Assembly: GCA_964019165.1 (NCBI GenBank)
Contig: OZ025283.1
Coordinates: 11,378,063-11,442,062 of the forward strand
Length of the DNA: 64,000 nt
Direction of reading: 5' to 3'
Origin: Mastigias papua
Lineage: Eukaryota > Cnidaria > Scyphozoa > Rhizostomeae > Mastigiidae
Shown here: in pieces, positions 1 through 26,600 of the stretch
Numbering within the stretch: the first letter of the stretch is position 1
Layout: each line of letters begins with the position of its first letter
The notes under the pieces: model-generated
Databases searched by the model: none
What the model was told of the DNA's origin: nothing
What the model saw: the letters and a program-made list of their open reading frames with translations, nothing else
Translations under genes and position numbers: made by a program

Positions 1-530
1 ACGAGACAACACATTTCAATTTGAGCATGAGACGGGGGACAATTGTGCCTGATGATCTAGGACCTCGTAGAGTGAGCCGACTGCTCGAGGAGGCTCAGCG
101 AGCATCAAATAAAACATCTATGGGAGTCCCCCCTATTATTCCAAATGGAACATCGACCAGGCGACCTAAGAATGCAGACGATGCGGGCAGCAATACCAAT
201 CAGCTAATAAAAGAAGAGAAATCCGGAGAGATAATAGCTCCAGAAGATGATCAGCCAATGACAGTAGATGGTATATCATTGAAGTCCATATCAAAACAAC
301 AAACATGCAACAGCGTGGTAAGTTATACTCATACTCCTCATACTCTATGGACAACACCTACAGGGCAGGGGGGGTAGCTATCCTTCGCGGTTGATCGATA
401 TCTCTCCAGCAACATATAAATAGGCTATTTAACAGGTGTGACCCAGATTCTTGGCAGTGATTGTAGCTCCAGCTGAAGAATTTACGAATGAGTATCTAGG
501 CGTGCAAAACACACTCCCATTACTCAAATT

Positions 531-607
<77 letters not shown>

Positions 608-1734
608 AAGAACTTATTTAAAAATTGGTTACATGTAGTTTATATAACTAATTAATACCAACTAACTACTCTACAAAGTAATAATAACAAAAACAAAATC
701 TAACTTAAGTGCAAAAAGAATATGTACAGTTTCTACCATCCCGGCTATGTATATCTTTGTTAAACTTCTCAAGAGAGGATGTTAATTTAAGCTTGTCACT
801 AAGGGTATCCCATAATGGACTACCTCTAATGGAAAGGGAGCTTAGTCCATAGCGCTGAGAACTTACTGATGGGAAGTTTATAATTCCTTAGTGCGAAGAT
901 TATAGTCAACATTGTGCTTGACGGAAAATTTCCACATGTATTCTAGGTTTAGGTGATTGAATGACTTATATACTTCTAGCATCAATTTTTGTAGGTTATT
1001 TGTATGTGTTGTTTTTGTATTAGCCCTGTCTAGAAGTTCCTAAAATTTCGACTCAATCTCTGTATTGGACCCGATAAGTTCTTCCCATGTCCCTATTTTG
1101 GCATGCCCCTCATCTTCTTAAATCCTAGTTCATTTAAACTTACCACTGTGAACACTTCTAGCTTAAAGAATTCTTCTAACAAGTGTCACTGGTATTTCAG
1201 CTTGTAGATGTCGATGTCAGTCCAGCTACAGCGAGAAGAACATCGACGGCACGCCCATCATCGGCATCGAGCGTAGGTAGTAGGAGAAAACTGAAGCTCA
1301 AAGTGAACGCCATAGAGCCTACTACTAATATCAGCGAAGATAGAAAAACTGAGAAGTCTGAGCAAAACAAAGAAAAAATGAACAACAAAATAATAGGACC
1401 GCCTCGTAGGCTCATTCGTCATTCCACTCAGCCCGAGTACCGACCGACAGGACTACCATCGGAAGTATTCGGTGCACCGATAAGCAAAACTCGGAGGAAA
1501 GTTTTAGAAAGAACAGCTAGCGATTCACATACGGACGAACTTGAATATAATGATATAATGGAGGAAATAATAAAAGAACAAATGGAGTCAAAAGAGCACT
1601 CACTGAAAATTGCCATAAGAAAACCGATTCGCTCACCGACGCCTGAATTTCTATCTTTAGCGAGGCAGTTTTCAGATGAATCAACTTGCAATGTTGACAG
1701 TGGTAGCAAACATTACGATAGTCCAACAGCTTAG
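1..1734 (+). CDS. 3' part of an unrecognised Ser/Arg/Glu-rich protein (two exons, 5'-partial)
   Basis: The reading frame is open from the window edge to a GTAAGT donor; the exon ends at 317. The next exon starts at 1201 after a TTTCAG acceptor and ends at a TAG stop at 1732-1734. Both boundaries are phase 0 and join ...TCNSV to LVDVDVSP. The joined part encodes about 280 residues of low-complexity, charged sequence rich in Ser, Arg, Lys and Glu. It includes a short Ser/Ala/Arg tract around 1225-1280, then basic RRK clusters and acidic stretches. There are no membrane segments or recognisable catalytic motifs, so it looks like a disordered C-terminal tail. The 883-bp intron contains an (AATC)n microsatellite. 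The start codon lies outside the window; ATG 27-29 is internal or at best one candidate. I do not recognise the family. The splice junction is well supported; the function is unknown. Confidence 0.6.
530..606. repeat. (AATC)n microsatellite
   Basis: About 19 uninterrupted copies of a 4-bp unit lie in the intron of the first gene. A second array of the same unit is at 13739-13797 in an MFAP1 intron. Confidence 0.95.
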
Positions 1735-1763
1735 CTGACAAGATCGACAATCATATGAATCAA

Positions 1764-1832
1764 TTGACATATATAAATATAAATATACATATAATATATA
1801 AATATATATATATATATGTATCTATATATACA

Positions 1833-1906
<74 letters not shown>

Positions 1907-1910
1907 TTAA
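1764..1910. repeat. (AT)n microsatellite in the 3' flank of the first gene
   Basis: An almost pure TA dinucleotide array with a few substitutions begins 30 bp after the stop codon at 1734, so it probably lies in the 3' UTR. Confidence 0.9.
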
Positions 1911-1947
1911 TATTTAGTAATATTTATAGATAGAAATGAGAGGGGTT

Positions 1948-1953
1948 AATAAA
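1948..1953 (+). promoter_or_regulatory. Candidate polyadenylation signal AATAAA
   Basis: A canonical AATAAA hexamer lies about 215 bp beyond the stop codon of the plus-strand gene ending at 1734. It sits just after an AT microsatellite. It is the first such hexamer seen on this strand after the stop, but the site is short and could be chance in AT-rich DNA. Confidence 0.35.
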
Positions 1954-4900
1954 TCCTGGCTACATTTGACCAGATAACCATGTACACTGGGCACTAGCGT
2001 ACACACACGTGTAGGCACCATACACAAGGATATTGAATGCAAATGGATCACCTATATCTAAAAAGAAATGCTGCCTCTTTAGAAAAGCATACGATCAGGA
2101 AGGAATTCAGTGCAAATTGGTACCTTAAAGGGCAAAAATATGTCATATAATGATATTATGGTGCAAAAATTTCTTGTCACAAAATGCACTCTTCCCAAAC
2201 ACATACACATGCCACACAATTCTTGTCAGAAGCCTTGGTCGTCTATGGGTATACACGTTTAATTTTGTAAAGAGCTTAACTCTAGGTCTAGTTCTCAAAG
2301 TTTCTTACTGCTGAACCTCTGTTGACCACATTGTAGTACTAAAGGTTCCTTAAATAGTACAGAAGCAAGGAAACATTGTAACTGTAAAATCTTAAGGCAG
2401 GATAGTAACTCGAAACCGAATCTCCTTTTTGAACCACCTGATGCATGGATTGCACAAAATTTAAGTGACTTTAGACATACTGTGACTTTCAGTTTCCTCT
2501 GGATTTTTAACAGTGGTAAAAGTGGTCGAAATTGAAAACTTCCTTGGTGGCTTTGTCTTTAGTAGTGTAAGTTCCATCAATTTATTGGCATTCTAAATGT
2601 AGGCTCCTATAAAAAGTGGTGCCTAGTAAGGAAAACAAATCTGTATCGTAAAAACAAACTATTCTTCTGCCATTCTCTTCTCCGAATTTCACAGTGCATT
2701 CTTGCACGAAACAAATGCACTGAAATGGCATCTACCCCTTAGCATTGTCAACAAAGGACAACACAGAACATCACCAGGGAGGAAAAATAGCTAGTTGCCC
2801 AAAAGGCAAAGAAATCTTACCGCAAAACCTTGCATTTTGCATAAATACAACCGATTAACCTTTAGGCAATGTGTGTAAATACATACACTTCGAAGTATAC
2901 TGTCGTTGGGTAAGACGATAATTATCGCGGTGTTTAAACGTGTATTTCTCTAATGATTAGAACACAACTGCAAATTCATACATACCACGATTAGGATGTA
3001 AATATCGTGTACATAGAATTTAGTTCGATATTATTGGATTTAATAGCTTCATGAGCTACGCAAAGAGAATTTTAGACATTTGTAGCCCATTTAAAAAAGG
3101 TATACATTATCGTAGTTGGATTCATAAAGACCGTTAGACTGTTACTTAGGTGTATTTCTTTATCTTTTACTGAAGCACTCATTCAATCTCACTCAAATTA
3201 GAAATCTCAGTAGGAGTTCGAAGTGTGGTAATTGGCAAAAAGAGCAGTGTATGAGGACTCTATTCTGACAAGCACAATGGTGATACTAGGGACAAACGTT
3301 ACTTGTGGCTGTATTTGCTTCCTTGGTTTCAGTCCTACCACATAATACCTCGTAAGTTTGTTCTAGCAAACGATTGTAGAAAAATGTAAATTCACCCTCA
3401 GATGGTAGGCATATATTAGCATAACATGTGCAGTCATTAATTAACTGACACTAATAACTGATATATTTTTATTGGAACTTCAATTATATTCAACACGCTT
3501 AGTAATGATAATTCTAAGTCTCATCAAAATAGGCAACGTGTACAACTTGCCTATCAGGGGTAATAAACAGAGAGGAAAGAAAGGGAGAAGTATAACAAAA
3601 AAAACAACAACGAACAGAATAAATGGTACTCATATTTCTACCAAGTCAGGGCTTGTCCGTGGCTTATTGCCGCAACAGAATTTATAATAAGAACATCTAA
3701 TAGTAATTTCGATAAGATTGGATCAAATGTGATTTTGTCAAATAAGAAATGACTACAAATGTAGCACTAGGGACAACATCAAAAGCATTGCCAAAAAACT
3801 GAAGGACACTTGAATGATTACTAGAAAAGTGAAATTGCAAAAGCATGTGTTAATACACTCTGCCAGAATCCTCCGTAAAATGCCTGAGATTTGAGGGCGC
3901 CTAATGTTATCAAAACTCGAGAAATTAATACCACAAATGAGCAGAAAAAAGTACTTGAAATACAGCTGACGAGTTTACGGAAACCAGGCTTAAAAGACAA
4001 ATAACAATAATAACGAATAACGATAATATTAATTATAAAATTGCTACTAGTAGTAAATGGTTGCAGAAGACTTTGATTGAAAATTGACAAATCATCCGCT
4101 AGTGCAAGCAATGACAAATATCATGCAGGACTCCAGACGTGAAATGACTAGAATTATTGAGACGCAGCCAACAACTAGAACTCTCCTTATGCTACAAAAA
4201 ATTGAATAGAAAGCAGTTGGCGCATAGTGGTATTCGAAGCCACGTGGAATTTCCTGTGGTGATAAAATTGTGTGTCTTGCACAGGACAGCAGTTCAATAG
4301 TAGGTTGTTTTGAAATTCGAAATTGCTTGCGTCAGTAGGACAGTATTTTGAGATGGTTATTAATATTTTATCACCAGAGTTGCAGGAAAATGAGAAGTAT
4401 TCTTAATAAGCTTACAAAATTGATAAGAAGCGTTAAAATGCCACAACCAAATGATTTATCGGCAGTATACTAGCAGAGGACGCGAAACGAGAGCAACAAT
4501 GGTAAGATCATTATCATAATTCCTATAATATGAAATAAAAGGTTTTATTTTGGTAAGAAACAATCAGAATATCTCTTAGATATCAATGTCTACTGACAAT
4601 TACCGAAACGGTAAGTATGAACATTTCCACACATTTTTCATTCAACATGATGTCTTCAAATAATTCTGTACTAGTTATCTAATATCCTATCTAAAGGTAG
4701 GACCTAGAGAGCATTTTCCGGGGTGGAATTTGTTACGCCTAAAGTTGATTCATCCGCAAGGATAATCTAGGAAGCATTTGTTGCAAATGTTGCAGGGATT
4801 TTTTAGCTAAAACTGGTTTCAAACTAGGAAGTGCTTGTGAAACACAAGTGAAACTTGATACGCTGTATGGAAAGCCTCATAGTTTGGCCTCAGCCTAAGT

Positions 4901-6658
4901 GCCACTTATGCAAGCAACACAAAAAACCAGACGCAAGACAAATGAAAAAGACAGCAACACCTCTGTGAATTAACCTTATACCAAAGCCTCTAAATTTATA
5001 TTTTTTACATGAATAAAAGAAAATCGATTGTGTTCTTTCAAGGCGAATAATGTGCACTAATGAGGCGTCGATTCTGCTTCAAGAATGCCAAGCATGAAGC
5101 TCTCTCTCGCATTATGTATTTAAGAATAAACACAATGCTCTCACGGCGAAGTTCCATAGTAACTTCCAGGTTGCTCGATGCCTTTAATCGCTCAATTCGA
5201 TACGAAGTCTATTCTACTTACATCATTTTCTTTTACTGCTCGGACGGTCGAATACTTGCTTCATTCCACCACCATGATTGGCGTGGAACTTCAAGCTCTG
5301 TGCATTCTCCAGAAACCATGGTGAATCACTCTTCTGCAAGGCAGAAAAAAAGCCAAAGATCACTTAACTATTATTATTATTATTAACAATAATAATAATA
5401 GAATTATTGTTAACACTTTCTTTAAAGTTGGCTAAGATATACAGATATCTATATAGCTTACGAGCTAATTAATGCCAACTATGTAAAAACGAAAAACTAT
5501 TACAGATTTTTTTTTTGAGAAAAGAGAAAATAAAAACTATAAATACCCTAATCCATTAATAAAAACTCTACACAATCTGCAGATGTAAGTACTTCCTTTC
5601 CATACTTTTATTTTACTGTTACGCACAAGTGAGAGAAAGTTCAGCTATCCACTACTATACCTTGCAAACAAACATATCCAATAAAATATAGAAAAAAGTA
5701 ATTGATACAACTGATATGGTTGACAAAATAACGTTAAAATGTTTCCTTGGCTATTCATATCTCACTAAATCAGCTCTCCAGTGCAACATTGAGCAGAGCA
5801 ATCTTCATTCACCCGACTTCAATTCAATCGATCTCCTATACGATAGTTATCAAAGGACTTTAACATAGCATTTGAGGTGATCACATAAGCAGATAGGCTC
5901 AAGAAACATCTCCTTTTCAAAATCCACTTGGATTCTCATCACATCAAACTGCATTTGTAACATAACGCTTTTGCCTACACTCAGATTTCCTCCCACTATA
6001 TGTCTCTTTCAGGCCCATCCGTTCCAAAAACCATTGAATCCGCTTTTTCTTTCTTAACTTTTTAAATCATCTTTTCAAAGCATTTTTGGAAAGTTAATTT
6101 GTCAATTATTTGATTACACACTTTTATATAAGAAACAAGCTATCCGCCTTCTCCCTGGATGTTTCTTAAAATTTTGACAAGTCCAGTCCTATGCTTTCCT
6201 TGAATGCGTCTTAAATTCTTGAAGATGTATCAGGAATTCCATAAGCCAATTGACTTCATGCACTTAACTTTTACTGTTACAGTTTGTGCAAAATTAATTG
6301 TCCTAAATTATGGGTTTGTTTTCACTCTAACAAAACAGCTTCCTGTAAAACAGTTTCAAGTTTACTTTATGAAGTTCAGCCTGGTTGTGTTTTTCATATG
6401 CTTGTTTCTTGTATAAAAAATCGTTTATTCGTCGCGTTGCCGAAGATGCAACTCCCCCAATCAATCAGATAATCAGGGTAGCACATATCACATATCAGTT
6501 GATTGATGTAACTCATCATCTCCTAATTTAATTGATTGAAATTGATTCGGCGACTGGTCCAATGATTGAACTGGTGAATTAATGAACTTATACTACCATT
6601 TTACATTTCAACAATGACTACTTGAAATAAATTGCAGAAAACAGAAATTCAGTCTCAC
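1954..6658. other. Intergenic stretch with no supported gene; expected to hold the MFAP1 last exon
   Basis: I see no plus-strand coding exon here, and the ORFs are short and AT-rich. The minus strand should contain the terminal coding exon of MFAP1 (about 40 codons), but I could not identify it. One diverged interspersed repeat lies at about 6110-6400 and is related to sequence at about 48310-48580. Confidence 0.4.
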
Positions 6659-21117
<14,459 letters not shown>

Positions 21118-23614
21118 TTTTTATTGTTGCCAAGGCTATCTCCACAAATATTATTGATGCTCGGCAATAATGCTTAATAACTGTCAACCTAGGCCTAAGA
21201 CAACTCTGCTGCACTTCTATGTGGAAAAAGAATGCCACCCACTGTTCTTGATTTGATCACAACATATTAGCCAAACCAGTTCACTATGAGAAGACCAATT
21301 GGAGGTACCAATGAGTATCCTAAAATAAACTTCCCGACACTTCTTCTCTTTCAAGCAATTATTGGCAACTCACTCTCCTGGCTGCCGTTTAACTTTAAAA
21401 TGGCTGCCACTTCGTTCAATCTCGTTTTGGATACGAGTTTTCCGAAGACAATCCACTGACAAAATCACAGAATAGATAAAACGTTATATGTCCACACATT
21501 ATACTAAAAATGTCCTATTCCAAATAAAAGCTTTAACTGTAATGGCAAATTAAGCTATTTTATCCAGTATGAAAGGATGCTTGCATTATTAATTGTTCTA
21601 GATCCTATCTTACCAAACAGGTAAGGCGCCGCCAAATAAAAAAGTGGGGACCTACAAACAATAAAATTGCTGAATGGGGGGCTAATCTTTGCTGAACTAG
21701 AAAAAAGGCTACCTGGCAAACAAATGGGGGGACTAAAGCTCCCAACCCCCTGCCGATGCCGTGATTGCCCAAGGAGGACTGTCTTCTAACAAGTGAAGTG
21801 GTGTGAAGTTGATTTTGTAGTGGCCTATTTCGGAAAGAGTATTTTAAAAAATATATTGTGTACTGTACTTGAAGTCTTTTGAAGTGAAGGTTCTAGCAGC
21901 ATCACATTAAGCCAAAGCATTCGCAAATGTCTTATTAGTCTTTAAGATTTTGTTCAGTTATTCATCCCCATCGAAATATGCCTGATTGTCAATATGAGAA
22001 ACAGTCTGATTAGAAGATTTGTATTGACTGTTCAGTCCACACAGCAGGACCGAAAATGGATTTTGCTGCTCTGATGCCAGTTCAACCAAAGAACTTAAGC
22101 TGATATCAGTCTTGTCATATTGCTCATTGAAAATATAGTTTTTTTGCTATTCAATTTGGATGGTAACAAGAATATGGTGCTAAATGAAGCTCAATATAAC
22201 TCTGGTTTTGGAAGAAAGAGCTCCAAAAGTAATGTAGGATTGTACAAAACATACTGTAGTAAGAGGAAGAATGGACAAAGCTTTCAGAGAAATAGAAGAA
22301 AGCACAACAGAAAACGAGCTCCTCAAGTACGAAATTTTACTCGGATACTAAAATAAAGCACATTGAACATTTTTCAACACAGAAAACCAGAAAAAAAAGT
22401 TATGAGTGGCTAATTAAAATGCGAAAACAGACCTATTAAAAGTAATTGCAAGTCAGGCTGAAATCAGTTTCTTCTTGGTGAAAAAATGCAGCCAGCTTAG
22501 GCAGTCTTGCTATTGTCTGTTTCGAACTGCTACTCCCATATGGTGATAAACGCAAATATCATTTAAATACGTACTCAACATGTACCAACATACTAATACA
22601 TACAAGGTATAGCAATGGTAGGAGAGAAAACTAGCATGATGTTCTCGTTGATATTAATACGTAAAAGCATATCTCAATTCTAATACTACAAAGCTGATCA
22701 AAAAGTTTTTAAATCATTGCAAAAAGCAGCAAAAAGCAGTCTCTGGTGTAGTTTGCCTTTCAAATGGTAGTGTTTAGAACAAGGCAATAGGCGGTTTTGG
22801 GGGGTGGGAAGGACAGCAATGTCCCAAACAATTTGAAATAATTGTATTTGGAGATGCTATAATTAGTCGTTAATTTAAGCAACTTCGATAAGCTAAATTA
22901 AATAGCTAAATTGTGATCTCAGTGGAAGGTACTCCTAGTCCCGAAGGAGAGATGCACCTCTGGCGTAGATTTCTACTTCGACACCCGTGCCCCTTTAATC
23001 CAGTTCAGCTGTCTACGCGCCTAAATTAAAGCAAAATGCGATAACCTTGAAAATTTTAGCCAAATCTTCCTGCAATCAAAAATTTAGCAGCCTAACATTG
23101 CCGAAGAGTCTCAAACAGACAGCGTGCATTTCTCAGCAGAATTTCTATTCATTTACAACTCCATCTCTATTGGTTATTTCACTGCCTAATTGAATGCAAA
23201 CGCTATTCTGTATGTCCTATAGTCAGCAGATTGCCTACCTTAGGATTCGTAGAAACTGCTTAGTAATGATTCAGCAAACAATTGTCCAGATAGTTTGAAA
23301 TTGTGCACTGAGACATATTCATGAATTGCCACTTGATTAGCATCTGGAGTGCATTTTGCACCTTCACTTGAAGGTGATATGAGCCATGGTATTTAAAAAT
23401 CTTGATTCCTACCAGTGGGGTTTTGGAATAATGCCATTCAGAGTGGTTGAGTCACTGAAGTATGGAAAAAACTTGTTTCTCACAAAGAACTTCCAAATAA
23501 AAGCATAAGCTCTTACTGTTGCAACGGTTGCTAAATCTCTAGAAAATTTCAACTTGCAAGTCTGTTGTTATAGTGAAAATAAGGGAAAGAATACAAGAAA
23601 TGACTGGATAAAAA
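21118..23614. other. Intergenic region between MFAP1 and the charged-repeat gene
   Basis: MFAP1 reads leftward away from this region, so it holds the MFAP1 promoter (about 21120-21480) and the 3' end of the next minus-strand gene. No coding exon is convincing. A short plus-strand ORF starts at an ATG near 21400 but stops after 19 codons. The ORF at 22120-22356 lacks splice or composition support. Confidence 0.5.
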
Positions 23615-26600
23615 TTAGCCGTCATCCTCGTCACTAAAATATTCCTTATCTTGCCTTTGAACTCTTTGGCGGGTTTTTCGTGGAGGGCCTTCATCGTAAT
23701 ATCGTTCTTCATATGTTTCATCTTCCGCATTGGGGTGTTCATCTTCGTATCGATAATCGTCGTCGTAAATGTCATCATCGTAACGAGGATCATCATCATA
23801 ACGACGATCATCATCATAACGGTCTTTGTCATGATCAACGTTGTCATCGAAGCGGTTTTCATACCGTGGGTCCTCATCATCTTCACCGTCACTATAATAG
23901 CTATCTTTTGGACGGCCATTGTTAGAATGGTCATCCTCGTAGCTATCATAGTCGCGATCATCGTAACGCTCATCGTAACGCTCGTCCGAATAGTAATCAT
24001 CCTCATCCTCAACGTAATTATCACTCCTCTTAAGACGCTCTTTTGCTGGCCGTTTAAGTTCTTCCTCGTCATAATGATCACCATTAACCAAATTACCTTC
24101 ATGAAGATCATCCTCGTCAGTTTGATCTTCTTCCTTGGCCCTGTTGGTAACTTGTTTTTGCCCTTCCACATACTCATTGTCATCCTCGTTGAGATCATCC
24201 TCATAGCTTTCTTCTCTTCGTCTATTGTGGCTATCAATATGACGCTCTTCTTCAACCAGATCATCATCGAATTGGTCATCCTCATATCTATTCCTCCTTC
24301 TGTTTTCCTTTTCTTCCTTCTCATAGAGCTCATCTGCATAACGCTCATCGTCAAGCAGATCACCTTCGATTTGATCATCCTTCTCAAGGTCACCTCTATT
24401 TTTCCCTCTGTTGCTCTTTTTATCTTCATCCCCAAGTTGATCACCTTTAACTTGGTCATCCTTCCTACGAAAATCTCTATTTCTTTTTCTGCTGCTTTCC
24501 TCTTCCTTTTCGTAGGCCTCATCTTCAAATTGATCATCTTCAAGTTGGTCATATTCAAATTGGTCATCCTTCCCACGATCAACTCTATTCCTTCTTCTAT
24601 TGTCCTTATCATCCTTTTCATATAGCTCATCTTCGTAGCACTCATCGTCAAGCAGGTCATCTTTGACTTGACCTTCCCTCCTACGATCATCTCTGTCCCT
24701 TCTTCTGCTGCTTTCCTCTTCCTTTTCGTAGACCTCATCTTCGTAGCATTCATCTTCAAATTGATCATCCTTCCTGCGATCATCTCTGTCCCTTCTTCTG
24801 CTGCTTTCCTCTTCCTTTTCGTAGACTTCATCTTCGTAGCGTTCATCTTCAAATTGATCATCTTCAAATTGGTCATCTCTCCTACGATCAACTCTATTCC
24901 TTCTTCTACTGTCCTTATCATCCTTTTCATACAGCTCACCTTCGTAGCGCTCATCGTTAAGCAGGTCATCTTTGACTTGACCTTCCCTCCTACGATCATC
25001 TCTGTTCCCTCCTCTGCTGCTTTCCTCTTCCTTTTCATAGACTTCATCTTCGTAGCGTTCATCTTCAAATTGATCATCTTCAAATTGGTCATCTCTCCTA
25101 CGATCAACTCTATTCCTTCTTCTACTGTCCTTATCATCCTTTTCATATAACTCATCTTCGTAGCACTCATCGTCAAGCAGGTCATCTTTGACTTGGCCTT
25201 CCCTCCTACTATCATCTCTGTTCCTTCTTCTGCTGCTTTCCTCTTCCTTTTCATAGACCTCATCTTCATACCGATCATCTTCAAATTGATCATCTTCAAA
25301 TTGATCATCCTTCCTGCGATCATCTCTGTCCCTTCTTCTGCTGCTTTCCTCTTCCTTTTCATAGACCTCATCTTCGTAGCGTTCATCTTCAAATTGATCA
25401 TCTTCAAATTGGTCATCTCTCCTACGATCAACTCTATTCCTTCTTCTACTGTCCTTATCATCCTTTTCATACAGCTCACCTTCGTAGCGCTCATCGTCAA
25501 GCAGGTCATCTTTGACTTGACCTTCCCTCCTACGATCATCTCTGTTCCCTCCTCTGCTGCTTTCCTCTTCCTTTTCATAGAGTTCATCGTCGTAACGTTC
25601 ATCTTCAAATTGGTCATCCTTCCTACGATCAGCACTTTTCCTTCTTCTACTGTCCTTATCATCCTTTTCATGCAGCTCGTCTTCGTAGCGTTCATCTTCA
25701 AATTGATCATCTTCAAATTGATCATCCTTCCTGCGATCATCTCTGTTCCTTCTTCTGCTGCTTTCCTCTTCCTTTTCATAGACCTCATCTTCGTAGCGTT
25801 CATCTTCAAATTGATCATCTTCAAATCGGTCATCTTCAAATTGGTCATCCTTCCCACGATCAACTCTATTCCTTCTTCTACTGTCCTTATCATCCTTTTC
25901 ATAGAGCTCATCTTCGTAGCGCTCATCGTCAAGCTGGTCATCTTTGACTTGGTCTTCCTTCCAACGATTTTCTCTCTTCCTCCTTCTACTGTCTTCCTCT
26001 CCCTTTTCATAGAGCTCATCTTCGTAACGCTCACCCTCCATCAGATCTTGGACTTGGTCATCCTTCCTACGATCATCTCTATTCCTGCTTCTACTGTCCT
26101 TTTCGTCCCTTTCATAGGGATCATCTTCATACCGATCATCTTCAAATTGCTCATCTTCCAACAGATATTTATCCCTACGATCATCTAAATTTCTTCTTCT
26201 ACTGTTTATTTCTTTCCTCTCATAGAGCTCATCGTCATAAGGCTCATCATCAAGAAAATCATCTTCGGCTTGGTCATCTTTCTTACGGTCATCTCTTTCC
26301 TTCCTTCTGCTGCTCATTACATCTTCGTAACGCTCATCCTCAAGCAGATCATCATCAAACTGGTCATCCACCCTAAGATTGTCTCTATTCCTCCTTCTGC
26401 TGTCCTTTTCTTCCTTTTCATACAGCTCATCTTCATTGCGTGTTCCGTCATAACGTTCATCATCATCATTGTAATTTTCAGATTGCTTCTTCATTCGGTG
26501 CCCGTTCCTTTCAGCTGTCAAGTTATCCATGCTGCCCACTGGACTTATTCGTGCACTTGATGCGGAACTGTAAGATGGGGTATAATCATGAGCTCTCAGT

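Noticed and set aside
529..606. CRISPR-like array
   Set aside because: It is a pure 4-bp microsatellite without spacers; the window is eukaryotic.
23539..26034. Second minus-strand ORF of 831 codons (KMSSMKR-type repeats)
   Set aside because: It is a shadow frame of the same repeats. The called frame joins two upstream exons in phase and has a coherent acidic/basic design.
23651..26188. Plus-strand hydrophobic ORFs of 160-331 codons resembling membrane proteins
   Set aside because: They are antisense to the charged-repeat exon, and their Phe/Ile-rich pattern follows directly from the repeated Glu/Asp/Lys codons.
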